DNA of 64,000 nucleotides, taken from NCBI GenBank assembly GCA_028687755.1, contig JAQTZL010000001.1, positions 389,404 to 453,403 on the forward strand, read 5' to 3'. Positions 42,749 through 51,373 of the stretch are shown here, piece by piece. The position numbers were made by a program, and so were the translations under genes. Positions within the stretch are counted from its first letter, which is position 1, and the number at the start of each line of letters is the position of its first letter. The notes beneath the pieces are model-generated. The model searched no databases, was not told the DNA's origin, and was given only the letters and a program-made list of their open reading frames with translations. Source of the stretch: Candidatus Nanopelagicales bacterium. Its GTDB lineage: Bacteria > Actinomycetota > Actinomycetes > S36-B12.

Positions 42749-43408
42749 ATGTTGAAGTCACGCCAACGAGTAGTCAGCATTTTTGCGCTGGCTCTCGTTG
42801 GCGTGCTCATAAGTTTTGCGGCAGGGACATCAGCGCAGGCTGTGTCGTACCGATACTGGACATACTGGACGACTCACAACGGGTCGTGGGAGTTTCGCCA
42901 GATTGGCCCTGCAGCCAATATTCCCAAAGATGGATCTGTTGAAGGCTGGAAATTTGCCATCTCCTCGCAAACCGGTGATGAGCAAGCCAAGCCAGCATTT
43001 ACAGCTGTCGACACATTCCAGGAAATATGCGGATCAACGCCAGCAGTTACTCAAAAGAAACGCATAGCGCTCGTCATAGATCCTGGAACCCCGCAGTCCG
43101 CTCCCCAAGATGAGCAACCTGGTTCACTCACAAGTGCCTGCGTCCAGATAGAACCGAGCGCCACTGGCTATAACGTGTTGCGAAGTGTGTTTCAGGTCCG
43201 CACATCACTTGGATTGATTTGTGGCATTGACGGTTACCCAGCTTTCGAATGCGCCGATGTTCTCGACGAGTCAACAAGTGCGATGGAATCCACCTCAACT
43301 TCATCTGGCGAATCAATTTCTTCGTCTAGCCCACTTCAAGTGGTGATCGTTGCTGTGATTCTTGGCGTTGGCGGCGGCCTCTTATGGCACCTACGCAGGC
43401 GCAAGTGA
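42749..43408 (+). CDS. Exported, C-terminally anchored protein of the cobalamin operon (SCO2322-like)
   Basis: A 219-residue protein with signal peptide (cleavage near SAQAVS), a compact domain starting YRYWTYWTTHNGSWEF and containing GSVEGWKFAI, four Cys, a Ser/Thr-rich stalk (residues 168-192) and a C-terminal membrane helix ending LRRRK. It would sit outside the membrane, tethered. I recall relatives in Streptomyces (SCO2322-type proteins) next to ECF transporter genes. GAGAG precedes the ATG. Its last 25 bases overlap ecfT. It may hand a ligand from the secreted toroid protein to the transporter; this is inference. Confidence 0.72.
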   Translation: MLKSRQRVVSIFALALVGVLISFAAGTSAQAVSYRYWTYWTTHNGSWEFRQIGPAANIPKDGSVEGWKFAISSQTGDEQAKPAFTAVDTFQEICGSTPAVTQKKRIALVIDPGTPQSAPQDEQPGSLTSACVQIEPSATGYNVLRSVFQVRTSLGLICGIDGYPAFECADVLDESTSAMESTSTSSGESISSSSPLQVVIVAVILGVGGGLLWHLRRRK

Positions 43409-44550
43409 AGGCCGCATTGCAAGTTGGGTCGCATGCGTCTGCGCGATGGCTACATCCCGGCGCTTGGTGGATATGGGCGCTTGGCCTTGCCGCCGCAGCG
43501 AGCCGCACACTTAATCCATTGCTCCTAGTTCTGATCATCTCTGTGGCAGCGCTAGTAGTCCACGTACGTAAACCAGATGCACCTTGGGCTCGTTCTTTTA
43601 TGTTCTTTTTCAAACTTGGTATTGCCATCATTGTCATTCGCATATTTGTTCAAGTTCTCTTCGGCGCTGCCATAGGTCAAACCACGCTCTTCACATTGCC
43701 AAGTGTGATCTTGCCTGAATGGATGGCTGGTGTACGCCTCGGTGGGCCTGTCACCTTTGAAAGCATTTTGATGGCGTTCTACGACGGACTTCGTTTGGCA
43801 ACCATCATCATCTGTATCGGCGCCGCAAACTCCCTTGCTTCACCTAGCCGTCTGTTGAAGTCGGTTCCTGCTGCGCTCTATGAAATTGGCGTCAGTGTGG
43901 TTGTTGCCTTGACATTCACACCCAAGTTGGTTGCTGATGTTTCACGCGTGCAATCCGCACGCCACTTACGTGGACGCGTTACTCGTGGCCCACGCGCGAT
44001 TGCCGGGGCTGCGATGCCGGTACTCGAAGGCGCACTCGAAGGTTCTGTCACATTGGCCGCAGCGATGGACTCACGCGGCTATGGGAGACGGAACGACATG
44101 AGTGTGAAAGCAAAGCGCACATCTTCAGCATTACTTGTCGTTGGACTTATTGCAGCCTGTATTGGCACCTACGGACTTGTCGCAGCGACCTCCCCCATGG
44201 TGCTGAGCGCTCCTATGTTGATCGCTGGCGTTGTGGTCAGCTTGGTGGCGATCACTCGATCTGCACAATCAGCCGTGCGCACGAGATACCGCCCCGATCC
44301 TTGGTGGACGCCTGAGTGGCTCGTCACGATCGCGGGTATCAGCGTTGCTATGTGCTTCATCATCGGGATATGGATTGCACCTGGAGCAATGGAAACTTCC
44401 ATTGACCCTGCGGCGTGGCCGGAATTGCCACTCATTCCACTCGCTGGACTCTTGATAGCGGTGACACCTGCACTGACTGCTCCTCCAATTCCACGCACCT
44501 TCGTTGATGAGCCTCGGCAAGAGCTGCAAAGCTTCGAGGTGGCTGCATGA
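43384..44550 (+). CDS. ecfT: Energy-coupling factor transporter transmembrane subunit EcfT
   Basis: A 388-residue membrane protein. The first 250 residues are the CbiQ/EcfT domain with the two Arg-containing coupling-helix motifs, SARHLRG near residue 195 and AMDSRGYG near 230, that touch the ATPases. Three or four extra membrane helices follow (residues 245-370), which is longer than usual for EcfT. It links the S component to the ATPase in an ECF importer. It overlaps the preceding gene and the ATPase gene. Confidence 0.88.
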   Translation: MAPTQAQVKAALQVGSHASARWLHPGAWWIWALGLAAAASRTLNPLLLVLIISVAALVVHVRKPDAPWARSFMFFFKLGIAIIVIRIFVQVLFGAAIGQTTLFTLPSVILPEWMAGVRLGGPVTFESILMAFYDGLRLATIIICIGAANSLASPSRLLKSVPAALYEIGVSVVVALTFTPKLVADVSRVQSARHLRGRVTRGPRAIAGAAMPVLEGALEGSVTLAAAMDSRGYGRRNDMSVKAKRTSSALLVVGLIAACIGTYGLVAATSPMVLSAPMLIAGVVVSLVAITRSAQSAVRTRYRPDPWWTPEWLVTIAGISVAMCFIIGIWIAPGAMETSIDPAAWPELPLIPLAGLLIAVTPALTAPPIPRTFVDEPRQELQSFEVAA

Positions 44551-46205
44551 TCATTTTCGAAAATGTTTCTGTCACCTACGACGGTGAGAGCGCTCCCATC
44601 CTTCGCGATATCAATCTTGAACTTGTTGAAGGTGAAATGGTGCTCGTTGTTGGGAGAACCGGCAGCGGCAAAACAACCTTCTTGCAAATGATCAATGGTC
44701 TTGTTCCACATTTCACGGGTGGAACCCTGAGTGGTCGCGTCACGATTGACGGTCGCGATACGCGACTGAATCCACCCCGTGAACTTGCCGATCTCATCGG
44801 CGTCGTGCCACAGGATCCAGCGAGCGGCTTTGTTGCCGACACTGTTGAAGAAGAACTTGCCTTTGGTATGGAGTGCTTGGGCCTTGCCCCTGAAGTCATG
44901 CGGCGACGGGTTGAAGAAACCTTGGACCTGTTGGGTCTCAATGAACTTCGCTTCCGACCTTTAACGACCTTGTCAGGTGGCCAACAACAGCGCGTTGCCA
45001 TTGGTGCCGTGCTGACCTCACACCCAAAGGTGCTGGTGCTTGATGAACCAACATCGGCACTTGACCCTGGTGCCGCTGAAGAAATTCTTGCGGCCTTACA
45101 ACGTTTAGTACATGACCTGGGCATCACTGTTGTGCTGGCTGAGCACCGCTTGGAACGAGTGGTGCAATACGTGGATCGTGTCATCGTGGTTCCTGGAAAT
45201 GCTGAACCATTGGTGATTGGCGCACCACAAGACATTATGCGCACCGCTCCAATCGCTCCACCCGTAGTGGAACTTGGTCGCGTGGCTGGGTGGAACCCCC
45301 TTCCTCTGAGTGTGCGTGATGCGCGACGCGTTGCTGGGCCACTGCGCAATTTATTGATTGACCAAGTTCCACCGGTACACAGCTATGCGAGCACTGAACC
45401 CGCTGAAGTTTTAACAGAAGCAACAGGCCTCACAGTTCGCTATGGCCAACACGCAGCACTCAAAAATGTTTCGCTTTCTGTTCAACGAGGCGAAGTGATT
45501 GCATTAATGGGCCGTAATGGAGCGGGGAAATCAACGCTCCTCAATGCCATGGTCGGCCTACGTATCCCAAGCTCAGGGTCAATCAGTACACACAACAAAG
45601 ATCCAAAATCCTTGAAAGGCACAGAACTCCTGAAGAGCGTGGGACTGGTTCCACAATCGCCCGGTGATCTTCTCGAAGCGACAACGGTCGGCGATGAATG
45701 CAAAGCCGCGGATCGCGACGCACATGTTGAAGGCGGTACAACTCGTGCACTGCTTGACCTATTGGCTCCGGAAATCGACGACCGCACACATCCACGCGAC
45801 TTATCAGAAGGTCAGCGTCTTCTCCTAGCGCTCGTGATCGTGCTGGCCGCTCGCCCGCCATTACTCCTACTCGATGAACCCACACGCGGCTTGGACTACC
45901 CCACAAAGATTCGTCTTGTAGATGCTCTTCGCAAACTTGCTCAGGATGGTCACGCAATCATCTTGGCCACTCACGATGTTGAACTAGCCGCTGAAGTTTC
46001 AACTCGAGTCATTGTCATCGCTGAAGGCGAAGTAGTCGCCGATGGCCCAACTGCCGATGTTGTGGTGGCGTCACCGATGTTCGCCCCACAAATCGCCAAA
46101 GTGATGGCGCCGTATCCATGGCTCACCGTGACCGATGTCGTCAACACGATCGGGCCATTGATTCTGAGAAGCCATGCGCCAATTAGTGGGGATGCACTCA
46201 CATGA
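44547..46205 (+). CDS. ECF transporter ATPase with two fused ABC domains
   Basis: A 552-residue protein with two complete ATPase domains. Domain 1 has GRTGSGKTTFLQ, the signature LSGGQQQRVAIG and LVLDEPTSALDP. Domain 2 (from about residue 290) has GRNGAGKSTLLNAM, a variant signature LSEGQRLLLAL and LLLDEPTRGLD, with the switch His in LATHDVEL. It corresponds to EcfA1-EcfA2 in one chain and drives import. The variant second signature (SEGQ for SGGQ) suggests unequal sites. It overlaps both neighbours by 4 bases. Confidence 0.92.
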   Translation: MIIFENVSVTYDGESAPILRDINLELVEGEMVLVVGRTGSGKTTFLQMINGLVPHFTGGTLSGRVTIDGRDTRLNPPRELADLIGVVPQDPASGFVADTVEEELAFGMECLGLAPEVMRRRVEETLDLLGLNELRFRPLTTLSGGQQQRVAIGAVLTSHPKVLVLDEPTSALDPGAAEEILAALQRLVHDLGITVVLAEHRLERVVQYVDRVIVVPGNAEPLVIGAPQDIMRTAPIAPPVVELGRVAGWNPLPLSVRDARRVAGPLRNLLIDQVPPVHSYASTEPAEVLTEATGLTVRYGQHAALKNVSLSVQRGEVIALMGRNGAGKSTLLNAMVGLRIPSSGSISTHNKDPKSLKGTELLKSVGLVPQSPGDLLEATTVGDECKAADRDAHVEGGTTRALLDLLAPEIDDRTHPRDLSEGQRLLLALVIVLAARPPLLLLDEPTRGLDYPTKIRLVDALRKLAQDGHAIILATHDVELAAEVSTRVIVIAEGEVVADGPTADVVVASPMFAPQIAKVMAPYPWLTVTDVVNTIGPLILRSHAPISGDALT

Positions 46206-47002
46206 CCCCCGCAATCGCTATCGGCAAACGGTCCTTCTTCGCGATACTTGCAACGACCATTGTTGGCATCATCGCTTTTGGGTGGCCACTCATCGCCGCC
46301 CCTGAATCTGATGCAGTTGCACATTCAGGCGATGCCCCCTGGCTCTTTGTGATTGTGGTGCCACTGTTGCTCGCAGTGGTGCTTGCACAATTCACCGACG
46401 GTGGCATGGATGCAAAAGCCGTTGCTGTGCTCGGTGTTCTTGCAGCAGTGGTCTCAGCAATGCGCCCGTTAGGCGGTGGAACCGCAGGCCTAGAACCCAT
46501 TTGGGTCATTTTGGTTCTTGGCGGAAGGGCACTTGGCCCTGGATTTGGCTTCAGCCTTGGCGCGGTTTCGCTCTTTTCTTCTGCCCTCCTCACCGGCGGC
46601 GTTGGCCCTTGGCTTCCCTTTCAAATGCTTGGCGCGGCGTGGGTTGGTCTGGGGGCGGGCCTGCTCCCTCGCGCAACAGGGCGCAAGGAAATCTTCATGC
46701 TTGCGACCTACGGAGCGTTTGCCGCATTCGCTTACGGACTGTTACTGAATCTGTGGTTCTGGCCATTCACTGCTGGGCTTCCCAGCGCAATTGCCTTTGT
46801 TCCAGGTGCGCCACTCGCAGAAAATCTCTCTTCCTGGTTTCATTTCACATTAGTGACCAGCCTTGGCTATGACATCCCTCGTGCAATTCTTACAGTGGTG
46901 CTGATCTTCGCGGCCGGACCAACCATCTTGACTGCACTACGTCGCGTCAGTCGCAAAGCGCGTTTTGGCGCTCTTCCTACATTTGAATCGGTGACTCAGT
47001 GA
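46202..47002 (+). CDS. ECF transporter substrate-binding (S) component
   Basis: A 266-residue membrane protein with about seven hydrophobic segments, somewhat longer than typical S components. The run AVSAMRPLGGGTAGLEPIWVILVLGGRALGPGFGFSLG is typical of S components in part (shown: LEPIWVILVLGGRALGPGFG), and Ala-rich helix 1 may contact EcfT. Its riboswitch-controlled operon with cobU, cobT and cobS points to cobalamin or a precursor such as cobinamide as substrate. This is inferred from context, as S components cannot be assigned by sequence alone. It overlaps both neighbours by 4 bases. Confidence 0.82.
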   Translation: MTPAIAIGKRSFFAILATTIVGIIAFGWPLIAAPESDAVAHSGDAPWLFVIVVPLLLAVVLAQFTDGGMDAKAVAVLGVLAAVVSAMRPLGGGTAGLEPIWVILVLGGRALGPGFGFSLGAVSLFSSALLTGGVGPWLPFQMLGAAWVGLGAGLLPRATGRKEIFMLATYGAFAAFAYGLLLNLWFWPFTAGLPSAIAFVPGAPLAENLSSWFHFTLVTSLGYDIPRAILTVVLIFAAGPTILTALRRVSRKARFGALPTFESVTQ

Positions 47003-48405
47003 AGATTCAACTCTTAGGTACTGGTTCTGCTGATGGTTGGCCAAATCCATTCTGTGAATGCGAAAGTTGCGCAACGCAGCGTGTAAGTGGCAAGGCCCGT
47101 GCATCAAGCGCTGCTTTGATTGACGATTCAGTGTTGATCGACTGGGGTCCCACCCTTGGGCACAACGCAAACCTGCATGGCGTATCGATGCGCAATGTCC
47201 AACACATCTTCTTTACACATGGCCACCCAGATCACCTCGCTCCAGATTTCCTTCTGTGGCGTTCGTGGATCTCCGATCTGTCCACCTTGCACATCTGGGG
47301 TCCACCTATGGCCATCGCTCGGTTTGAACATTGGGTGATGGATGATGCGCCTGTTTCATTCCACATTGTTGCTCCCGGCGACGAATGCCTAGCTCGTACT
47401 GCTGCCGGAAATGTTGTAGTCCAGGTACTGGAAGCTGCCCATGGCCATGGCAATGGCGATGTGTTTGCCGATGAAGCAGTGCTCTACGACATCACAAGTG
47501 TCGACGGCGATCGGTTGCTCTACGCCAGCGACACTGGGCCACTCAAGGCTTACACCGTTGCCGATGTTGCCGATAGAGAATTCAACGTAGTGCTCATTGA
47601 AGAAACCTTTGGATTCAAAACCGACCACAACACCGGTCACCACGATCTCTCAACCTTGCCAACAACTTTGCAACAGTTGCGTGATGCCCGAGCCGTTACC
47701 GCATCAACTGATGTGATTGCTTTCCACCTCAGCCACCACAATCCACCCACACAAGAACTTGCACTTGAACTTGCCAAGTGTGGTGCTCGCGTTGTTGATG
47801 ACGGAACGGTGATCAACACTCGCACTTCCCGAACCAAGAAACACCTCATCCTTGGTGGTGCTCGTTCTGGTAAGTCAAGGTACGCAGAGCAGCGCGCACG
47901 CAATCTCGAGGCGGTGACCTATGTCGCTACAGGGGGTGTTCGTGCAGACGACGCCGAATGGAACGCTCGAGTCGCTCTTCACCAGGAACGCAGGCCGCAA
48001 CATTGGTTAACAATTGAGTCAACCGACCTCGTCGGCGTCATTGCACAGGCCACTTCTCCCCTTCTTATTGATTGCCTCACTATGTGGCTCACCGCAAAAC
48101 TCGATGAAGCAGATGCATGGAATGCAGACCAAACCGTCCATGCAAAAGCACTACACATAGTGCATATGGACATCGATGCACTCGTGCACGCCGTTCAGCA
48201 ATCACCAGTTGAATTGATCTTGGTCAGCAATGAGGTTGGTCAAGGCATCGTTCCTGTCACGGCATCTGGTCGCCTCTTTCGCGATCTCATGGGAATAGTG
48301 AATGCCCGAATTGCCGAGGTTTGCACTGAAGCAGTCTTTGTCATTGCCGGTAAAGCCATTCCCCTACAAGCCATTGCACCGTTGCTAACAAAGGAATCAC
48401 TGTGA
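46999..48405 (+). CDS. cobU: Metallo-beta-lactamase-fold domain fused to CobU (adenosylcobinamide kinase/guanylyltransferase)
   Basis: A 468-residue fusion. Residues 1-280 are an MBL-fold hydrolase of the PhnP/RNase Z style (LLGTGSADG, metal site FFTHGHPDHLAPDF, EAAHGHGNGD, ASDTGP, FHLSHHNP). Residues 286-468 are CobU: P-loop LILGGARSGKSRYAE, TYVATGG, the guanylylated His in ALHQERRPQHW, and DCLTMW. CobU phosphorylates and guanylylates adenosylcobinamide in nucleotide-loop assembly. The MBL partner might remove a phosphate or nucleotide from salvaged corrinoids; this is a guess. GTG start overlaps the S component; the end overlaps cobT. Confidence 0.9.
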   Translation: MKIQLLGTGSADGWPNPFCECESCATQRVSGKARASSAALIDDSVLIDWGPTLGHNANLHGVSMRNVQHIFFTHGHPDHLAPDFLLWRSWISDLSTLHIWGPPMAIARFEHWVMDDAPVSFHIVAPGDECLARTAAGNVVVQVLEAAHGHGNGDVFADEAVLYDITSVDGDRLLYASDTGPLKAYTVADVADREFNVVLIEETFGFKTDHNTGHHDLSTLPTTLQQLRDARAVTASTDVIAFHLSHHNPPTQELALELAKCGARVVDDGTVINTRTSRTKKHLILGGARSGKSRYAEQRARNLEAVTYVATGGVRADDAEWNARVALHQERRPQHWLTIESTDLVGVIAQATSPLLIDCLTMWLTAKLDEADAWNADQTVHAKALHIVHMDIDALVHAVQQSPVELILVSNEVGQGIVPVTASGRLFRDLMGIVNARIAEVCTEAVFVIAGKAIPLQAIAPLLTKESL

Positions 48406-49466
48406 GTGCGTTACCTCAGGTTGAATTGCCGAATGAAGCAATGCGCGAAGCTGCCTTTGCACGTCAACTTCAACTCACCAAACCCACAGGAGCACTTGGT
48501 CGCTTAGAACCGATGAGCACCTGGGCTGCCGCCGTGCAGGGCCAGTGCCCACCACACCAGTTCCGCCAACCAACCGTGGTCGTGTTCGCTGGCGACCATG
48601 GGATTGCGCGCACATCAGCAACCTCCGCTTACCCGCCAGAAGTCACTGCCCAAATGGTGCTGAATTTTATCAATGGTGGCGCCGCAGTGAATGTGTTTGC
48701 GCGGCAATTAGGAGCAACAGTGCGCGTTGTTGACGTCAGCGTTGATTGCGATCCGACATATCTTGATTCCCTGGCACCGATGGTCGCCGCACACCGAATT
48801 CGTCGAGCAAGCGGATCAATTGATCACGAGGATGCGCTCACTTTTGATGAAGCCAAGCGTGCCTTTGAACTTGGGCGCGCTATTGCTGATGAAGAAATTG
48901 ATGGTGGTGCAGATCTACTTATCCCTGGCGACATGGGCATTGGCAATACCACTCCGGCAGCAACACTTATTGGTTTACTCACCAATCTTGACGCGGCGAA
49001 AGTCACCGGGCTTGGCACTGGAATCGATGACGCTACTTGGATGCGCAAGTGCGCAGCGGTGCGCGATGCAATGCGCCGCGGGCGCCCTGTGCTTGGTGAT
49101 CCCCTTGCTTTACTTGCAACAGTTGCAGGCGCTGATTTTGCCGCCATGACCGGATTTATTTTGCAGGCAGCAATTCGCAAAACTCCAGTGATTCTCGACG
49201 GAACCATTTCAGGCGCATGCGCGATGGTTGCTGATCGCATGGACTTCCGAGCAAAGCAATGGTGGCTTGCCGGACATCAATCAACTGAGCCAGCTCACCG
49301 CGCAGCTCTTCACCATCTTGATCTTGAGCCGGTACTTGATTACGAACTGCGCTTAGGTGAAGGCACCGGTGCAGTACTGGCGCTTTCAATACTCCAAGCA
49401 TCTATTGCAATTTTGAGTGACATGGCAACATTTGATGAAGCCGGCGTGAGCGATAAAGATGCCTAA
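48402..49466 (+). CDS. cobT: Nicotinate-nucleotide--dimethylbenzimidazole phosphoribosyltransferase
   Basis: A 354-residue CobT. Conserved blocks are KPTGALGRLE, VVFAGDHGIARTSATSAYPPEVT, GDMGIGNTTPAAT and the catalytic Glu in LRLGEGTGAVLAL. It makes alpha-ribazole phosphate for the lower ligand of B12. The GTG start overlaps the CobU fusion stop and the end overlaps cobS by 8 bases. Gene order cobT-cobS before gcvT matches Rv2207-Rv2208-Rv2211c. Confidence 0.95.
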   Translation: MSALPQVELPNEAMREAAFARQLQLTKPTGALGRLEPMSTWAAAVQGQCPPHQFRQPTVVVFAGDHGIARTSATSAYPPEVTAQMVLNFINGGAAVNVFARQLGATVRVVDVSVDCDPTYLDSLAPMVAAHRIRRASGSIDHEDALTFDEAKRAFELGRAIADEEIDGGADLLIPGDMGIGNTTPAATLIGLLTNLDAAKVTGLGTGIDDATWMRKCAAVRDAMRRGRPVLGDPLALLATVAGADFAAMTGFILQAAIRKTPVILDGTISGACAMVADRMDFRAKQWWLAGHQSTEPAHRAALHHLDLEPVLDYELRLGEGTGAVLALSILQASIAILSDMATFDEAGVSDKDA

Positions 49467-50202
49467 CGCACTCAGGTTGGCACTTGGCACGTTCACTCGC
49501 GTGCCAGTTCCACCTCCAACAATTGTCAACAATTCAATTGCAGGCCAAGCGATCGCACTTGCACCACTAACTGCTGCGCTACTGGCCTTGGTCTGCGGCA
49601 TTCCATTGCTCTTTACCCAAACGCATGCCCCACATGCGCTGCTCGCAATCATCAGCGTCGCACTGCTGGCCTGGCTCACTCGCGGTATGCATCTTGATGG
49701 GCTGGCAGATGTTGCCGATGGCTTGGGCAGCAACAAGCCTGCTGCACTTGCGCTAGAAATTGCGCGAAAATCAGACATCGGTCCATTTGGCGTCGTCACG
49801 CTTGTGTTCACACTTGGCCTACAAATAAGTGCACTGACCGTATGCCTTGACCAGGGAAAAGGATTCTTAGCTTTCGCACTCGCGCTGTTTGCAAGTCGCA
49901 CAGCATTGACCTGGGGTTGCATTAAGGGGTGGCCTGCAGCGCGCAGTAACGGTCTCGGCGCAATGGTTGCCGAAAGCACAGCAATTGCTGTGCCAATTAT
50001 TTGGACCGCCCTAACCCTTGTGGGTAGCTACCTAATATTTGGTTCAGCCGGAACTGCTGCAACAGCAATAGGAATCATTAGCGCGATCGTGGTGCTCAAC
50101 ATCACCAAGCGCCGTTTTGGCGGCGTTACCGGAGATGTGTTCGGCGCAGTGCTCGAAGTATCGATGACTGCCGCCATCGTGGTGCTCGCGTTAGCGAACT
50201 GA
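49459..50202 (+). CDS. cobS: Adenosylcobinamide-GDP ribazoletransferase (cobalamin synthase)
   Basis: A 247-residue membrane enzyme with six or seven hydrophobic segments. The DGLAD signature is intact in MHLDGLADVADGLGSN, followed by ARKSDIGPFGVV. It joins adenosylcobinamide-GDP and alpha-ribazole phosphate, the last step of B12 assembly, in the membrane. It ends the riboswitch operon and overlaps the convergent gcvT by 12 bases. No genes for de novo corrin ring synthesis are present in the window, so this set fits salvage. Confidence 0.94.
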   Translation: MPNALRLALGTFTRVPVPPPTIVNNSIAGQAIALAPLTAALLALVCGIPLLFTQTHAPHALLAIISVALLAWLTRGMHLDGLADVADGLGSNKPAALALEIARKSDIGPFGVVTLVFTLGLQISALTVCLDQGKGFLAFALALFASRTALTWGCIKGWPAARSNGLGAMVAESTAIAVPIIWTALTLVGSYLIFGSAGTAATAIGIISAIVVLNITKRRFGGVTGDVFGAVLEVSMTAAIVVLALAN

Positions 50203-51300
50203 CGACGCCACAAATGGAACTTTCACCACTGCAAATCGAATTGCCTTACCGCGCACATCGATCAATACCTCGCTGCCAACTTCGAGATCGGCATTGAGCA
50301 ACGCCAACGCGACTCCTTGCTTTAACGTTGGCGAAAAGGTTCCACTGGTGATGTCGCCAACAACCTCGCCTGCAAGCTCAGCATCATCGCTTGCGTAAGC
50401 ATGCATGTGTGCGCGCGGAATTCCACGGTCAATAGCTTTCAATCCACGCAGCTTGCGCCTTGGACCGGCTTCGCGTTGCTTGACCAGCACATCGCGACCA
50501 TGGAAGTTCGGCTTATCCCAGCCCACTGCCCAACCAAGCCCAGCTTCAACAGGCGAAATATCTTGAGCGATGTCTTGACCATGAAGCGGGTAACCCATTT
50601 CCAAGCGCAAGGTGTCACGTGCACCAAGTCCAACAGGAACGACACCAAACTGCGCACCCTTTTCCAGCAGTGCATCCCAGACCGAACCAAGAATGATGTT
50701 TGGAACGACGAGCTCAAAGCCAAGTTCGCCGGTATATCCCGAACGACACACAATCACTGGTTCACCGCGATGGCTCGCGCTGACCATTGACATGTAATCG
50801 TGATCTGCGGGCAAACCAAGAGCCTCAATGACTGCACGACTGTTTGGACCTTGCACCGCAATGATGCCGTGATCGTTGTGATGATTATCGATAGTTATCG
50901 AAGCCGGTGCAGCTTCACGAAGTGCTGCAACTACGTTCGATGCATTCGAAGCATTGGGCACCATGAAGACTTCATCATCAGACCACTTGTAGACGATCAG
51001 ATCGTCAATGACACCGCCATATTCATTGCACAACATCGTGTACTGCGCTTGACCATCATTGATCCGGTTGAGGTCATTCGTCAGTACTGAATTTAAGAAG
51101 TTTGCTGCCCCCACACCATGGATGCGCACCTTGCCCATGTGTGAGACATCGAATATTCCAGCTGCACTCCGAACCGCTTGGTGCTCGACTAAGACGCCTG
51201 CGTACTCAATTGGCATATCCCAGCCGCCAAAATCTGCGGTTTTGGCGCCTAGAGCGACATGGCGGCTATGAAGTGGGGTCTGCTGCAGCAATGGATTCAC
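50191..51300 (-). CDS. gcvT: Aminomethyltransferase (glycine cleavage T protein)
   Basis: A 369-residue GcvT. Folate-site blocks are clear: FGGWDMPIEYAGVLVEH, FDVSHMGKVRIHG, LTNDLNRI..QYTMLCNEYGGVIDDLIVYK, CRSGYTGELGFEL and the C-terminal barrel from ARDTLRLEMGYPLHG. It transfers the aminomethyl carbon of glycine to tetrahydrofolate. The other glycine cleavage genes are not next to it, as in mycobacteria. GTG 51300 lies 6 bases from a TACGGT -10 box. Divergent from pepB. Confidence 0.94.
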   Translation of the reverse strand: MNPLLQQTPLHSRHVALGAKTADFGGWDMPIEYAGVLVEHQAVRSAAGIFDVSHMGKVRIHGVGAANFLNSVLTNDLNRINDGQAQYTMLCNEYGGVIDDLIVYKWSDDEVFMVPNASNASNVVAALREAAPASITIDNHHNDHGIIAVQGPNSRAVIEALGLPADHDYMSMVSASHRGEPVIVCRSGYTGELGFELVVPNIILGSVWDALLEKGAQFGVVPVGLGARDTLRLEMGYPLHGQDIAQDISPVEAGLGWAVGWDKPNFHGRDVLVKQREAGPRRKLRGLKAIDRGIPRAHMHAYASDDAELAGEVVGDITSGTFSPTLKQGVALALLNADLEVGSEVLIDVRGKAIRFAVVKVPFVASSVR

Positions 51301-51306
51301 AGCATG

Positions 51307-51312
51307 ACCGTA
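51307..51312 (-). promoter_or_regulatory. -10 hexamer of gcvT (leaderless)
   Basis: TACGGT on the minus strand, 6 bases before the GTG at 51300. Confidence 0.55.
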
Positions 51313-51361
51313 GCGGTTGCCGGAACCATCAATTCAGGTACTCGACCCCCAAAGTCCGGGC

Positions 51362-51367
51362 TAGGGT
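51362..51367 (+). promoter_or_regulatory. -10 hexamer of pepB (leaderless)
   Basis: TAGGGT, 6 bases before the ATG at 51374; about 50 bases from the divergent gcvT hexamer. Confidence 0.6.
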
Positions 51368-51373
51368 TTCCCC

